The translations under genes were made by a program, and so were the position numbers. This document shows, one piece after another, positions 45,991 to 58,600 of a stretch of 64,000 bases of DNA. The notes under the pieces are model-generated. The model saw only the letters and a program-made list of their open reading frames with translations, did not search any database and had not been told where the DNA came from. The first letter of the stretch is position 1. Each line of letters begins with the position of its first letter. Origin of the DNA: Elgaria multicarinata webbii (taxonomy: Eukaryota > Chordata > Lepidosauria > Squamata > Anguidae); NCBI RefSeq assembly GCF_023053635.1, contig NC_086173.1, positions 145,671,197-145,735,196 of the forward strand, in the 5' to 3' direction.

Positions 45991-46790
45991 AAATTAAATA
46001 GGAATACAATACATCTTGTCATAGTGAGGAAGGCTGTGACTAGGTGACCCATGTGCCTGCTCAGTCTGCTGTCCAGATGCTAACTGCCGATGGGCAGCTT
46101 CAAGGCTCTCTCCTTCTGGTTCTTTATCTTTCAACTTGATTTGAACTGTACAATACTTCAAACAGAAGACGCCTTTAAACAGAGGATATGCTTTCATAAA
46201 AGAGGGCACATACTGTAGCCACCCTATGTAGAAGACAGGGTTGACCTTACTATTGGTCAAAGTGAGGCAGCTGCATCAGGCAGCAAATGCTGAGAGGTGG
46301 CACCAAGGCCCCCTATGTTGATCTGCTGCCTTCCGGTGGGGTGTTCCATCATTAGTGTTGAAGAAAGGAGTTCAGCCTTGAAGAAAGCCCTTTATACTTG
46401 GAATGTGAAGGGGCGCCATTTTGTTCTTCGCCTCAGGCAGTGAAATGTCTCAAGCTGCCCATGGTAAAAGACAAGGCTACACATGCACAGCCGGCTGAAA
46501 ACACTGTCAGCTTTGTTAGTGTTGCACAACTGTTTGAAAGGATGGGAGAAGAAACTGAATCCAGACTTCACAGCATGAAACTTCATTCGTTCCTCTCTCC
46601 ATCCATCACTCCCCAAGTGATCTGTCCTGCGCGGTGCTGTATGCAGTTCCCAATCTAGCAGCAGAAACTGCATGCAGAAGTCAACACACTAGAGCCAAGC
46701 TTACAAGGCCCCTTTGTGCCCACAAATCCTGTTCCAGCAGTAGAAATGCCCAAAGATGCTGTAGCATCACTTTTGCTGGATTAAGACACA

Positions 46791-46975
46791 GAGCTAATCT
46801 CCACCAAGCAGGATGTAGCACTATGAAAGCGGTATATATGGTATGTGTCATTGGGCCCCAACAGTTGTCAGAGCACTTCAATACCACTATAAAGCAGTAG
46901 TGTGGCTCCTGCCTTTTATATACCACTTCCATACCGCTTTCATAGTGCAATATCCTGCTTGGTGGAGATTAGGCC
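46791..46975. mobile_element. MITE, family B
   Basis: CTAATCTCCACCAAGCAGGA and the inverted TCCTGCTTGGTGGAGATTAG are the ends. Confidence 0.85.
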
Positions 46976-47154
46976 ATAGTTTAAAAGGATCTGGTCATAT
47001 TGATAAACAGACACATCTAAAGTATCTTTCCCTAAAATGGAGTGCACAGGTTACAGGTTATTAACCCAGATCATTCTCTCTCATATTAAGTATCTCACCT
47101 ACAGTTTCTTTTCTTGTTGCTTTTCTTTTTCTTTTTTCTTTTTTGCATGAACTT

Positions 47155-47373
47155 GGGGGGATCTACACGTTGTCGCGAAGGCGCTTCATTTAGGTACATC
47201 TTTTAAAAAGGCGCACGGAAGCACCTCTTTCTTCACTGTGTGAACAGCCCCCACCAACGACTCCAACGCTCGTTTTCCAGTACACACAGTGAAGAAAGAG
47301 GCGCTTCCGTGCGCCTTTTTAAAAGACGTACCTAAATGAAGCGCCTTCGCGACAACGTGTAGATCCCCTCTTG
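47155..47373. mobile_element. Harbinger-derived palindromic MITE
   Basis: GGGGGGATCTACACGTTGTC and the inverted AGGGGATCTACACGTTGTC flank long arms with GCGAAGGCGCTTCATTTAGG, closely related to the ends of the 23.8-28.5 kb Harbinger. CTT on both sides (47152-47154 and 47374-47376) may be the 3-bp target duplication. Confidence 0.85.
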
Positions 47374-48896
47374 CTATCTCACATCACTAGGATTTTTAGC
47401 TCGAACATCCTCACAAGTTTTAGCTCCGATAAATAGCATAATCCTGGGGTATCTAATATGCTGCCTGTAGACACCCATGTGCCTGCAGACACTTTCTTGG
47501 CTCCCACCATTCTTCCTGTCCCTCCTGATTTTATCTCTTAAGGTTTTGTTTTGTTTAATTAAAAACATTTCTTTTCACTGGGAGGCTGGCAGGCTGAGAA
47601 CAGAGTGCTGCCATCCAGGGTTATCTTCATCTGGGTTCCTATCGAACAAGGGATGTTGGAGGAATCCACACCAGAATCAAATGAGTTCAGATTTTTACTA
47701 ATCCAACCCGCGGATTCTGCAGTGGACTAGCTTTTTACCAGTAGGGCAAATTCCGTGGACTTGTGGGGCATTTTTCTAAGTTTTGGGAATTTGATGAAAA
47801 ATTAGTAATAGAAAAATATGCAAAATTTAAGGAGGGGAAAAAACAGGACAGGGATCAAGTCCACTGGGCACTGGCTCAGGAAGATGGAACAGGTAGGGGC
47901 TCAGGGGGGAACAGCCTTGCCGGGAGGGAGGGGTTGTTGCCACACCCCAACATCTGCTGCCCGATACAGCTACCTCACTCTGCCTCATAATAAGGCCAGC
48001 CTGACGCCCAGTGCACATTTTTCACATTCCATTCCTGGCTCCTCCCCAAGAGAAGATGACATCAAAAATCCTCAGCCTGCCTATCTATCTATCATTTTAT
48101 TTGTTTGCTTTGCTTTGGATTATATCCTGATCTATCCCATTGCATTAGAGCAGTTTACAACTGTTTTTGTGAATATTAGTTGTTCTGTCCCCGCCTCCCC
48201 CCCCCAAGGGGCTCACAATCTAAGGAAATCAAAACCTCTAATGGCTGGTGTCAGTGTTCACAAACCAATGGCATTAGCAACTAGTTTTCAGATTTTATAG
48301 TACTGGTACAAGTTATACGCATTTCCCGCCTCAGGGACTACTCCAACACTTGCATGCACAGGGAGAGGAAAGAGAGAGAGGGAGGGCGAATTCTCTTTTT
48401 TCCTGTCAGTCTAAAGGCCACTTGCTTCTCATCTTTATACTGAGTCAGACCATTGGTCTATTTAGTTTATTCCGTCTGTGGAAGATCTCAAGCTGATGTC
48501 TTCTCAAGCCCTGATCCCCAAGATCCTTTCTAAGGAGCAGTGCCAGGCAGGGCTGGTGCCAGACTATTTTGCGCCCTAGGCAAGGCGACCTACTTGCACA
48601 CACACGCACACACCCAAAATTGCCAACATCGATTCAGCTGTTCAAGAAGAGTTTCTGAACTATTATAGTTTCCTTTTATAATGTTGTTTTCTTAAAACAG
48701 CTAATTTGAATAAAACTGACCCTTAAAGGGCAGTACTGTGCCCCTCTGAGGTCTGCGCCCCAGGCGGCTGCCTAGTTGGCCTAATGGTAGCACCGGCAAA
48801 CCTGGGGCTTTATCCGTGCACCATGCTCCTGAGCAACAAACTATTAGACACTCAAAGCCTCACAATTACATCTCAGAGGAAAAGGAAAACACTTAC

Positions 48897-48909
48897 AGAC
48901 GCGGTCCAT
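48897..48909 (-). CDS. Orphan LAAO-type exon 1 (coding part)
   Basis: ATG GAC CGC GTC T followed by the donor GTAAGT, the same length and phase as exon 1 of LAAO-A and LAAO-C. It belongs to the partial unit but could splice to LAAO-B exon 2, 6.4 kb downstream. Not demonstrated. Confidence 0.6.
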
Positions 48910-48945
48910 GTGAAGGGCAGTTTGAGACAGCGAATGAACTCTCCC

Positions 48946-48953
48946 GTTTTATA
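48946..48953 (-). promoter_or_regulatory. TATA box of the orphan exon 1
   Basis: TATAAAAC followed by GGGAGAGTTCATTCGC, 44 bases before the ATG. Upstream, AAACCAGTTTTCTTGGATTC matches the LAAO-A promoter. Confidence 0.75.
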
Positions 48954-49382
48954 GAGATCAACTGAGGCTGAGGCTAAACGCAACATGGCTAAGAATCCAA
49001 GAAAACTGGTTTTGTCAATTACGCAGACCCTCCTGCAGAGGCATCTCCCAGGAGGTGAAATTATGTTTAATCGGATAAGGAATCCATCATGAACAGTACC
49101 ATACAATGCCTTCCTAGGAGTCAGTGTGTATATTTCATTTTTTAAGAGCAAGTTAATACTGATGCCTAACAAGGCAAATCCAGTTTATGCCTTGCAGCCT
49201 GGTAGCAAGGGCACTTTGTTCTGCTCTATCAAGATCTATTTGAATATTGCACACTTCCAAGGCACACTTTTGATCCTTCTTAATTAAAATATGTCATCCC
49301 TGAGGGAATGTATGCTGACAAGCAGCCTGCCAATAGCTTTCCCCGACATCCCTTTGCAGAGGTTGCCAGGATACTGACCATG

Positions 49383-49710
49383 GGGACCAGATGTCCTACT
49401 TTACAGAGGACAGTTCTCTGTTTTGGAGAGCTGGGGCATTTCAGGGGGGAGGCTGGAGAGGCCTCAGGAAAGCTTGAATCCCAGCCTCTCCATTCTCCTC
49501 CCCTCCCTGCCCACCTGAATGCCTCCCTTTACCCCCTTTCTGAGGTCAATTATCCGACCCCGGAGAGGCAGCCATCACAGTTCTCCCTGTGCTGGCTACA
49601 AGGGCGGAGGAGGCAGGAAGCGTGGATCAGAGTGCTGTCTCCGACCTCAGATCCAGGAATTTGAAGCATCCTATGGTCCCCCAGATTCTGTCTGGGGCCA
49701 TAGAATGGTT
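49383..49710. mobile_element. Family E nonautonomous element
   Basis: GGGGAGGCTGGAGAGGCCTCAG... CTCCTCCCCTCCCTGCCCACC ...GGGGCCATAG resembles copies at 16687 and 62645. Boundaries uncertain. Confidence 0.4.
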
Positions 49711-49949
49711 CACTAAGTTTGTGTGGGAAATTCTTTTTCTAGGTGTGATAATTTACAGGTCAAAAGGATGGATTTGTGTAAGGAATTATAGAAAACCAAT
49801 GTGTAGTAAAACTGTCCTTCTTTATTCAGGTTATCACCCAGTTCAGCTAAGAGCCAATTTACCATTTATGCAGTTTTTAAGATTAAAGTGCAACTGCTGG
49901 AATGCAAACGTGTAAAAGCAATGTAAGGATGAGCATGGTCAGGAACCGA

Positions 49950-50090
49950 GGCCTTAGCTAGACCTAAGGTTTATCCCAGGAACGTCCCGGGGTCATCTCT
50001 GCCTGCTCCCGAGATATCCTGTGTGTCATTTACATGAACAGGGATGACCCTGGGACAATCCCAGGATAAACCTTAGGTCTAGCTAAGGCC
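49950..50090. mobile_element. MITE, family C (short form, hairpin)
   Basis: GGCCTTAGCTAGACCTAAGG and its exact inverse form the ends; the interior is also strongly self-complementary. Confidence 0.88.
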
Positions 50091-50099
50091 TGAGACTCT

Positions 50100-52480
50100 G
50101 AGAGCTCCCTCAGAGGGTTATTAGGAAAATGAAAAATAAACTTGATAGATAACATAGGACTGGCCTTTTATTAGGTAAGGTAAGCTCATAGTAACAAACT
50201 GTTTTGGTTGTTAGTATATAACAATATGTCCTTTGCCATTAATTATATAGCTATAAAACATTGGCATCTCGCTAAGAATATCCCAGGATGTTAAAATTTA
50301 CCAACTATAGGATATTGCAGGTCACGTAGTATAAAAGTTAAAATTGTACATTCAGGTTTAATTGATAGCAGGATGAGACACCTCATTACAAGTGGACATT
50401 TTAGATGTAGGAGATATGATTGCAGTGCACAATCCTTACACCTGCAACAATTTACTAACTCCAAATAAGGGAAGCATTTCTGATTAAGAGATTTTACTGC
50501 CTATCAATCTAGCAAGGCAGTTTACATAATGTTGCGCCAACCTCATTAGCATATGTTGGAAAAACAAGTAGGAGCATGAGATGATGTATCAATGAACACA
50601 TAAGTAAGATTAGGACCAAGACTCTTGATGCCCCATTAATATCACATTTTTTGGAATACGATGAGGATCTGAAGTGTTTTGTTTTTTTCTTCTGTTGAGG
50701 AGATGCATACTTCTAGTTATAGAAGGTGCAATCCATATGTTTTACTTGGCCAGTAAAAGGCATTTTGGATTTTTAATTTGCTAACACTAGGCTTAATGAC
50801 AAATTTGATTTATTTCTGTTTTTGTAAGAAACATCTGTTTTCATTTACAAATGACTGATACTTTAAGTATAATGTTAGTCTGTAAGGAATACATTAAGCT
50901 TAGTTTAGAGATGCATTCAGTCTGTATTTGGGTTGTGGAAAGAGGAATGGATCTTTATAAAAACGTGTTTAATGTTCTGTTGGTAAGAGTTATTTGTTTG
51001 TGCAATTAATAAATAGTAACAAAACAGATATAATTCTTTAGAATGGTGTGGACTGGAGGAATTTTGGGCTATCGCCAAAATAACAAGAATATCTTTACTT
51101 GGCAGCCTCAACCAGAGCCAAACAAAAAGAACAAAGATACTGAACTTCATTTTCGTACATTGACCTGACAAAGGTTCAGAATAGCTGAAACAGAATTTTA
51201 CAGGTACCCTGAAGTTATTGGAGTCTGAGACACGAGTTCTCTTGTGTATTTTCATCTATATATATTGATATACTTATAATGTATATTTCACTGTTGCACT
51301 GGCATATGTTTCTATATATTAAGAGGAGAAAGTAAAGGTATTGTGTATGTATATTGGGTCTTTGTTTTGGTTGGATTGTTTTTGAGACGGCCCCTATTGT
51401 GTTTTGGGATTGGGTTGTTATTCCACCTCCTCACCTACTGAATGTCGCACACAGGTAGCAATTCAGTATAGTGCAGAGTACATTCTACAATGTGGCGAGG
51501 GAAGAAGGATGAATGGCTATCACCATACATGTATCACATGAGAAGAGGGGAGTTGCATATAGTGCCTATGCCAAATTCAGCCTTTTTATGCTTTGCTGTC
51601 AAATTTTGCTGACTTTACTCACAATGGAATTTGACTTAGGGAGGAAAATGATGTAAATGATTGAACTGAATGGGGATAATTTATCAAAAGGAAATTGGAA
51701 CAGGATCTGGGTCATCCAGAGCCAAATTAATCGAATAGGAGAACTGATCTGAGTGACCTGGAGTGGGCTGCAAATCAATTAAAGAATTTAGTGGTGTGAT
51801 TTACATGGGAAATTAATTTGTTTGTCTTCTCTCATGTTCAAATTCTAATAATTATCTCCAGACTCTAACAATTATCTCAAAACCTGCACATGTACACAAA
51901 TGGAAATTGGCATTCTCTTTTGTCCTATTTTTCATTGGTTCAATGCCTTCCTTTTTGGAAATACACAACTGGCCTTCCTAGTTGTGAAGGCGCAGATGGG
52001 TGGGTGGGGGGGAACCTATAAATCAATAGAAAAAGGGAGCAGGGATTCTGACAGCCATCCAGGAACCTTCAGATTTAAGTGGTGCATTTAACTTAAGCTT
52101 TCCATATTCCCACAAGCCGCTCTTTCTACTGCATTAAGCCACCATGACAGAAGAGATTTCTGAAAAATATTTATTTACATTGATGTACTGATGATAAAGC
52201 ATCATTGCTAATAAATCATTTAACAAGAAAATATATGCAATTACTTTTCTTTGACAAAACCAATTTTGTTCCCCTTCACTGCCAGGAAAACTTTGTGATT
52301 TTGGAGCTGGACTCTGTATGCTCCCCACGATCACCTCAGCCTTTGATTGTGCAATTATTAACAAAAGAAAAGAAAAAGGAACCTTTTTCTCTACTTCACA
52401 TATTCAGCATAAAACAGGTGATGATATGGGAGGATATTTGATTAAGATCTATCATTATGAATCAGCAGATACCCAATATT
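50100..52480. other. Downstream of LAAO-C, homologous to the LAAO-B 3' flank
   Basis: 50.75-51.3 kb matches 29.2-29.7 kb, and 51.6-51.85 kb matches 31.9-32.1 kb. No gene. An AATAAA on the minus strand at 52170-52175 is a candidate poly(A) signal for LAAO-C. Confidence 0.5.
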
Positions 52481-52533
52481 CATGAATGATAGACATCGCC
52501 TGGGCTTGTTTTCGCAACTCCTGCAATACAGAT

Positions 52534-53329
52534 TTAATTGCTCAGATTTCCCAATACAGATTTATTGGCACTACGATTAATACTCCTCGCTGCCCTTATA
52601 GCAGATTTCATGGCAGTGTCGATCCAGGCATGAGGGTGGGCTGTGTGTTCTCCGGCAAAATACACCCTCCCTTCATTCTGAAACAAAGTCTTGAAAAAGT
52701 GGCTGAACTGGTATGGGGTGGGGGAAGCAAAGGCCCCCATCGAAAACTTGTCTAGCGCCCATTTCTGAATCACATGCCTGTTGCAAACAGATTTGAGATA
52801 AACTTTGGACACATTATGGATTTCGGATAGGTCATCCATCACCACGTCAATGCACTTTTCCTCACTGAGAGGAACAAAGAAGTCAGCGTCATCATTCCAG
52901 GTATAAGAAACTAGGAGTACCCCAAGGCCACTGGGGAAATCATGGTTTGGGTAGTAGACAATTCGGGATGGGTGATCTGTGATGGACCTCCCACCTCGAA
53001 TCCCATCTTTCTCCCAAAATCTGTCTGTGCAAGCCAAGGCAATTTTAGTAGAACTTGCATAATGAAAGGAACGCAGAGCATGAGCCTTTGAATGGGAAAG
53101 AGGTGGCTGGAATTTGATGAGTCGTGTGGCTTTTGCAGTAGCAGTGACAAGGACGTAGTCGGCCGTCAGATACGACAAGGCATTTTTGCCCAGCTTTCGG
53201 AAAAACACCCTGACTTTGTTGCTTGAGCGAATAATCTTCTCGACTCTGGAGTTTAAAAAGATTGTCCTGGGCATATCCTTGCAGAAAGCGTTGGGGAGCT
53301 TGTCAAATCCACCCGTGATTTCCTCAAAA
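52534..53329 (-). CDS. LAAO: LAAO-C exon 7 (terminal)
   Basis: 796 nt, starting with the T of Ser (S-F-E-E-I) and ending TAA at 52536-52534. About nine residue differences from LAAO-B, all in the first half. Confidence 0.93.
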
Positions 53330-55605
53330 CTGAAGAGGTCAAGTTGGGAGGAGGAAAGAGAAGAAGAAAACAGCCATAGGATCAATTCACTGAACAATAT
53401 GTGAATGCGCAAAGCAAAACAGCTGCATTGTGACAGTTGCATTTCATAAATTATTCCACAAATAGGCTGACTTTTTGATCATTCTGGTTACTGAGCTTTG
53501 TTAGGATCCATGCACTTTAACTTTCTGCATTTACCTTCTGACATGACCCTGCCTGCACTATGGCCTTTGCTTCTCCGTTTCTACCAACCTCAGCTGCCCA
53601 AAGTCTCTTACTCTCTTAAATGGTTTCAGCCAATGGTTGTCATGAATAAAATGGTTGTATGGAGTAAGGATCAATGACAGAAATTCAGAGCTAAAGGATG
53701 GGAAGTCTCCAGTAATGAAGGAGAGAGAAAATTTCTAGTAGAATAGCCGAAGCTCTCTAGGAAATGGCCAGAAAGGTGTGTACAAGTGAGGTTTTTTTTA
53801 TTAGCTAGGCATGAATAGCCTGAAGAGATCGTCCTAGAAGCTTTGCAACACACATATCTCAGACTCATGGCTGACCATTCCCTGTATATAATACCTAAAG
53901 GCTCCCAAATAGAGACAACCATCTGTCAAGTATGCTGTAGGGTGGATTCCTGCATTGAGCAGGGGGTTGGACTCAATGGCCTTTTAGGCCCCTTCCAACT
54001 CTACTATTCTATGATTCTAGGGTCTGATTCACACATGCCTGTTCATCACTTGATGGATGCAGTATCAAGATGCATGTGTGAATTGAGCCAATATAGATAG
54101 CATTGTCATATCACTGCACACATCACCTCAAAACAATGCTTTTCATTGGAGTCATCAATCACAGAGCAAATAAATAGTGAAAAGAAAAGCAGTTGATGGT
54201 CTCCAATTGGAAATACGTTTGTCTCTGAGTGCTGAAGTTTTTTTTAATTAGCTATGCATGAATATCATGAAAAGAAGACCATTCTAGAAGCTTTGCAACA
54301 CACATATATAAGACTCATGGCTGACCATTCCCCTAAATAATCCCTAAAGTCCCCCAAATTGGTCTTGGAAAAACAATTCTCTCTGAGTGCCATTCCTAAC
54401 CAAGCTGACTAGCTCAAAGGCTTGTCAGCTTGGGGGAATCCTAAAACAATAGCCGCCTCCAAATAAAGACAAATTTTCACTCCATATCAATAAAAGAGAA
54501 TCCAAAATCCCCCATTACCTCTTATCATCAAAGAAGGTCACATATTCCAAGGCAGAATTAAGAAAGGAAATGTGGAATCCAGCATCTTCATTCAGGAGGT
54601 CACCAATCATATCTACAGCCCCTCTGCTCAGATTTCCTTCCTTAATTAAGTATTCCTAATTGGGAGAAGAGCGTAGGGAAAAGTTGGTTAAATGTGCAAG
54701 TGCCTACTTTTTCAGTTTTGAACTTTAGCTGAATTTATCTTCCATTCCTTTCTCCATTACCCCAAAACAAACATAGGGCTGTATCTAGAATCTGCCTCCC
54801 ACAAATTGAAAAGCTGACTCCAGCAACCTTCTGATCCAGCACCGGGGAAATAGAGGAGGGCAACCTTTGTGGATTCCCCCCTCCCCCGAAGTCTCCTATT
54901 GTCCTACACAAAATAATCTGCTCCAGAGGGTTGGGGGATTTTCCAGAAAAGTGGTGGATGTTGAATGCTCCTGCTGGTGGAAAATAAGCTGGATCCCACT
55001 GACACGAACACATTATCTTATATCATTACTCACATAGTAGTTAAAAGGATACAAAGTTTCCTAAACTTTCCTCCTTCTCCTTCTGCAATATTATTAGTTA
55101 ATGAGAACGAAGGATATTTTGGGCAGACCAACATGGAGCTTTCAGTCATGAACCATAATAGTCAATTTAGTTCTACCTCTTTTCTACCTTCTTATTTAGG
55201 TTCACGGCTCCCACATTACATTATTAATGTGAGAAGTTTTTGTTTGTTTGTTTGCAGAGATGAGCAATGGACTGGTTATCAGTCATGCCCTACTCTCTGT
55301 GAGTAGCACCAATGGGCTGACCGGAAACACAAGGCTCTTTGACAAATAAGCATACTGAGTTTGAGACTGGGCAAAGAGATGGAGGCAGTACTGCTAAATG
55401 GTACCCCTGTCCCTAAAATGTATCAGCTAAATGAACAATCCTGATAACTGTATACTTACTTATTCTGAATTGAATAATATAATAACTATTTATGATTGAG
55501 ATTTTGTTGTGTGTGTTTTTTTAAATAATTTGGTGGGTTTATATGATGCCTATTATATTTTTCATTGTGCACTTTGATGAACATGGTAAAATGGGGAGAC
55601 ATACT

Positions 55606-55639
<34 letters not shown>

Positions 55640-58600
55640 CAATAGTAGTACATTTATATACCACCCTTTTTCCTGTTAGAAGGAACCCTGGGTGGCTTAC
55701 AGAGTCCTTCTCTGCTCCATTTTATCCTCACAACAACCCTGTGAGGTAGGTTAAGCTAAGACCCAGTGACTGACCCATGGTTATCCATTGAGCTTCACGG
55801 CTAGGGTGACCAACTGTCAGGATTTCCCTGGATCTGTCCTGGTTTTTGTTCTTTCCATGGTGTCAGGGGGGATTTTCTATAATTTTCAAAAATGTCCTGG
55901 AATGACACACCTTCCTCTTTAAGGCTGCCATTAGCATGGCAGGAGAGAATGACATGCTTTCTTGAGGCACATCATTCCCCCACCCCGAGCTCCAATTGAG
56001 GTCTTAAAGGGGAAAGTGGGTCATTCGTGGACATTATAGAAAAGGCCCCAATTGGAGTGGATGGTGGTGGTGCAGAATGAAATCCTTTCCCCTCCTCCAC
56101 TCCAGTCGGGTTCTTTAAGGTGGTGGGGGAATAACGTACTTTCTGCAGGACTCAGAAAGCTGCTTCCCCACACACACACTAGGTGTCCTCTTTTTTGGTT
56201 TCCCAAATATGGTCACCCTATTCACGGCTGAGTGAGGACTGGAACCTAGATCTCCCACGTCCCAGTCCAACACTCTAACCACTATACCACACTGGCTCTC
56301 AGTACAGCCTCCTTGCATGTTACGCATCTTATCCTCTAGAAATTTTAACCTTGAGGTACATTTCTGTGGGGTTTTCATTCCCCTGCTTCTAGTAGACAAA
56401 TTGGTAGGCCTCATCCAGGAAGCATTTTCATACTCTCCACCTCCTCCTCCTCCTCCTCATTATGAGTTGAATGAGCCCTCCATGTGCAAAGGAGGCCCAG
56501 TGAATAGTTGCGGGGAATGTACAGGGGGATTAGAGTATGTTTGTCATTCTCTTACCCACTTTTCTTACCTTAGTGGAATACGAGTCATATTTCTCCTTCA
56601 AAACTGTGCAGTTCTTTGTCACCTGCACAGGAAGCATAAATAATGGTAACTAACAAGCAAAGGGAAATGCATACCACAATTTCACCCATTAAATGTTTAT
56701 TCAGCTTTCGAAGTTGAGAAAAACACTAAACATAGATGACATTTCCGTGAGGGTTGGGGGAACAAGTCATGGGCCAGATCTACACCAAGCAGGATATATC
56801 ACTATGAAAGCGGTATGAAAGTGGTATATGGTATGTGTCTGTGGGCCCTAACAGTTGTCACTGCACTTCAATACTGCTATAAAGCTGTCATGCGGCTTCT
56901 GCCTTTTATATACCGCTTTCATAACACTTTCATAGTGCTATATCCTGCTTGGTGTAGATCTGGCCATGTTCAGGCTCACCGATGTTCTCTGAACATCAAT
57001 TCTGTGCTCATCTCTCCTTGAGTCGCCCTCACATTTGCAATGTTTTTTGCCAATGGGAAAATTGTGCAAAACAAGCAGCTATTGGACATGAAAGTTGTGC
57101 AACCAATTCCCAAAATTGTGCAAATTTTCCCTATAAACAAAAGTGTGGGTGATTTAAAATGGGCGCATTTTCAAAAAGGTGTGATTTTTGAGAATGTGAT
57201 GCATTTTTCAAGTACACATTTTGTGAACATGAAGACAAGTTTGTGGACATTTTCAGAGAAAATGCGCTCCTATTTTCATTTTCATTCAGGATTCCGAACG
57301 GGGCATTTCTTAGTGAGTTGCGAACTGAAACAAAATTCTCATATATCCCTAATTCTCAATGATTCTCATATATCCCTAATTCACTAACTTGCGTGAACTG
57401 ATGACACTATACTAGGGCCACATTCCCTCAGGGGTAATCTATGCATTCCAGCAGTGGTCATGGCTGAGGCCAGTGGTGGGTGAAACTGGAGCCAAAACTT
57501 TGTGCCACCCTCTTCTCTCTCTTTCTCTCCCATGTCTTTCTTCCGACTCAGTGGGCTGCCAAAGATGTTCAGTTCAATCTTGCTAGAGTTTTGAACTGAT
57601 TGCAAAGGCTTTTGAAATTGGGCCGAGGGCCACATGAAATTAGACTGAGGGCAGCATATGACCCTAGAGCTACAACATGCCCAGTCATGCAGTGTGTAAA
57701 CAATAATAGTCCAGATGCAAAGAACTGGAGGAGAAGGCTATCAATGGTTACTAGCCCTGATGGTTATGTGCTACCTCCAGTATCCAAGGCAGTAAGCCTG
57801 TGTGCACCAGTTGCTGGGGAACATGGGTGGGAGGGTGCTGTTGTACCGTGTCCTGCTTTGTTGGTCCCTGGTTGACAGCTGATTGTCCACTATGTGAACA
57901 GAGTACTGGACTAGATGGACCCTTGGTCAGATCCAGCATGGTACTTCTTATGTTCTTTACTGTGCAGCTAGTTCCATATGCACAAGGGAGTATTGGGTTT
58001 TGTTTTCATGAATAGCACCCTACCTCAGTCGCTCCCAACACGTATTTGTGAAATTGATGGGAATTTTGGGCAAAAATTTAGAAGGTTACAATATTCAGAT
58101 CCACTTTGTGCATTGCAGGTTCCTAATAAGGAAATAATATCCATGTAGGGAATTATGGGTTTGCCTCAGTGTGCAAAGTAGAGATCACTTAAAGTGCAAA
58201 GTGGAGGCCAATAGTTATTTCAGTACTTCCCTATAAACACTTCTTCAAACTGCACATACCTTATCCAGTGTTCCCACATAGAGTTCATCAGCAGATTTTC
58301 CTCTCTCCTTGGGATCCACTTGATATCCAAAGAAGTTAGCATTTTCATTCACAGTTCCCACCTTTTCCTTTCTATTTTTAATTAAATACCAGGCATTCTT
58401 ATCCGTCTGAACAAATGGGTTTAAGCTGAGGTTGAATTTCTTAAGATATTCACGAATAATTCTAGGGGGGAGGGAAATAGCAAAGGACTGTCAGAAAAGG
58501 CAATTGTAAAACACAAGGCAGTTACTCCTATATCCAGGGGTGCTAGAATACTGTAAGTAATTCAACTTTTGCAAATCAGAAGGGAAGAGAATGCCGGAAA

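Larger units (their letters stand above)
46000..49300 (-). pseudogene. Partial fourth LAAO unit (remnant, LAAO-A type)
   Basis: The segment aligns by eye, in order, with 19.3-23.1 kb of LAAO-A: intron 2 blocks (46.0-46.1, 47.85-48.06 kb), an intron 1 block (48.43-48.54 kb), the TATA/exon 1 block (48.9 kb), and upstream sequence (49.0-49.3 kb). Parts recognised are the promoter, exon 1 and intron sequence; none of exons 2-7 were found, so it is broken as a gene. It is closer to LAAO-A than to B or C. Identity looks roughly 80-85 percent, so it is an old duplicate. Confidence 0.75.

Noticed and set aside
47155-47373. Hairpin considered as a microRNA gene
   Set aside because: Its termini match the Harbinger ends, so a MITE is the simpler reading.
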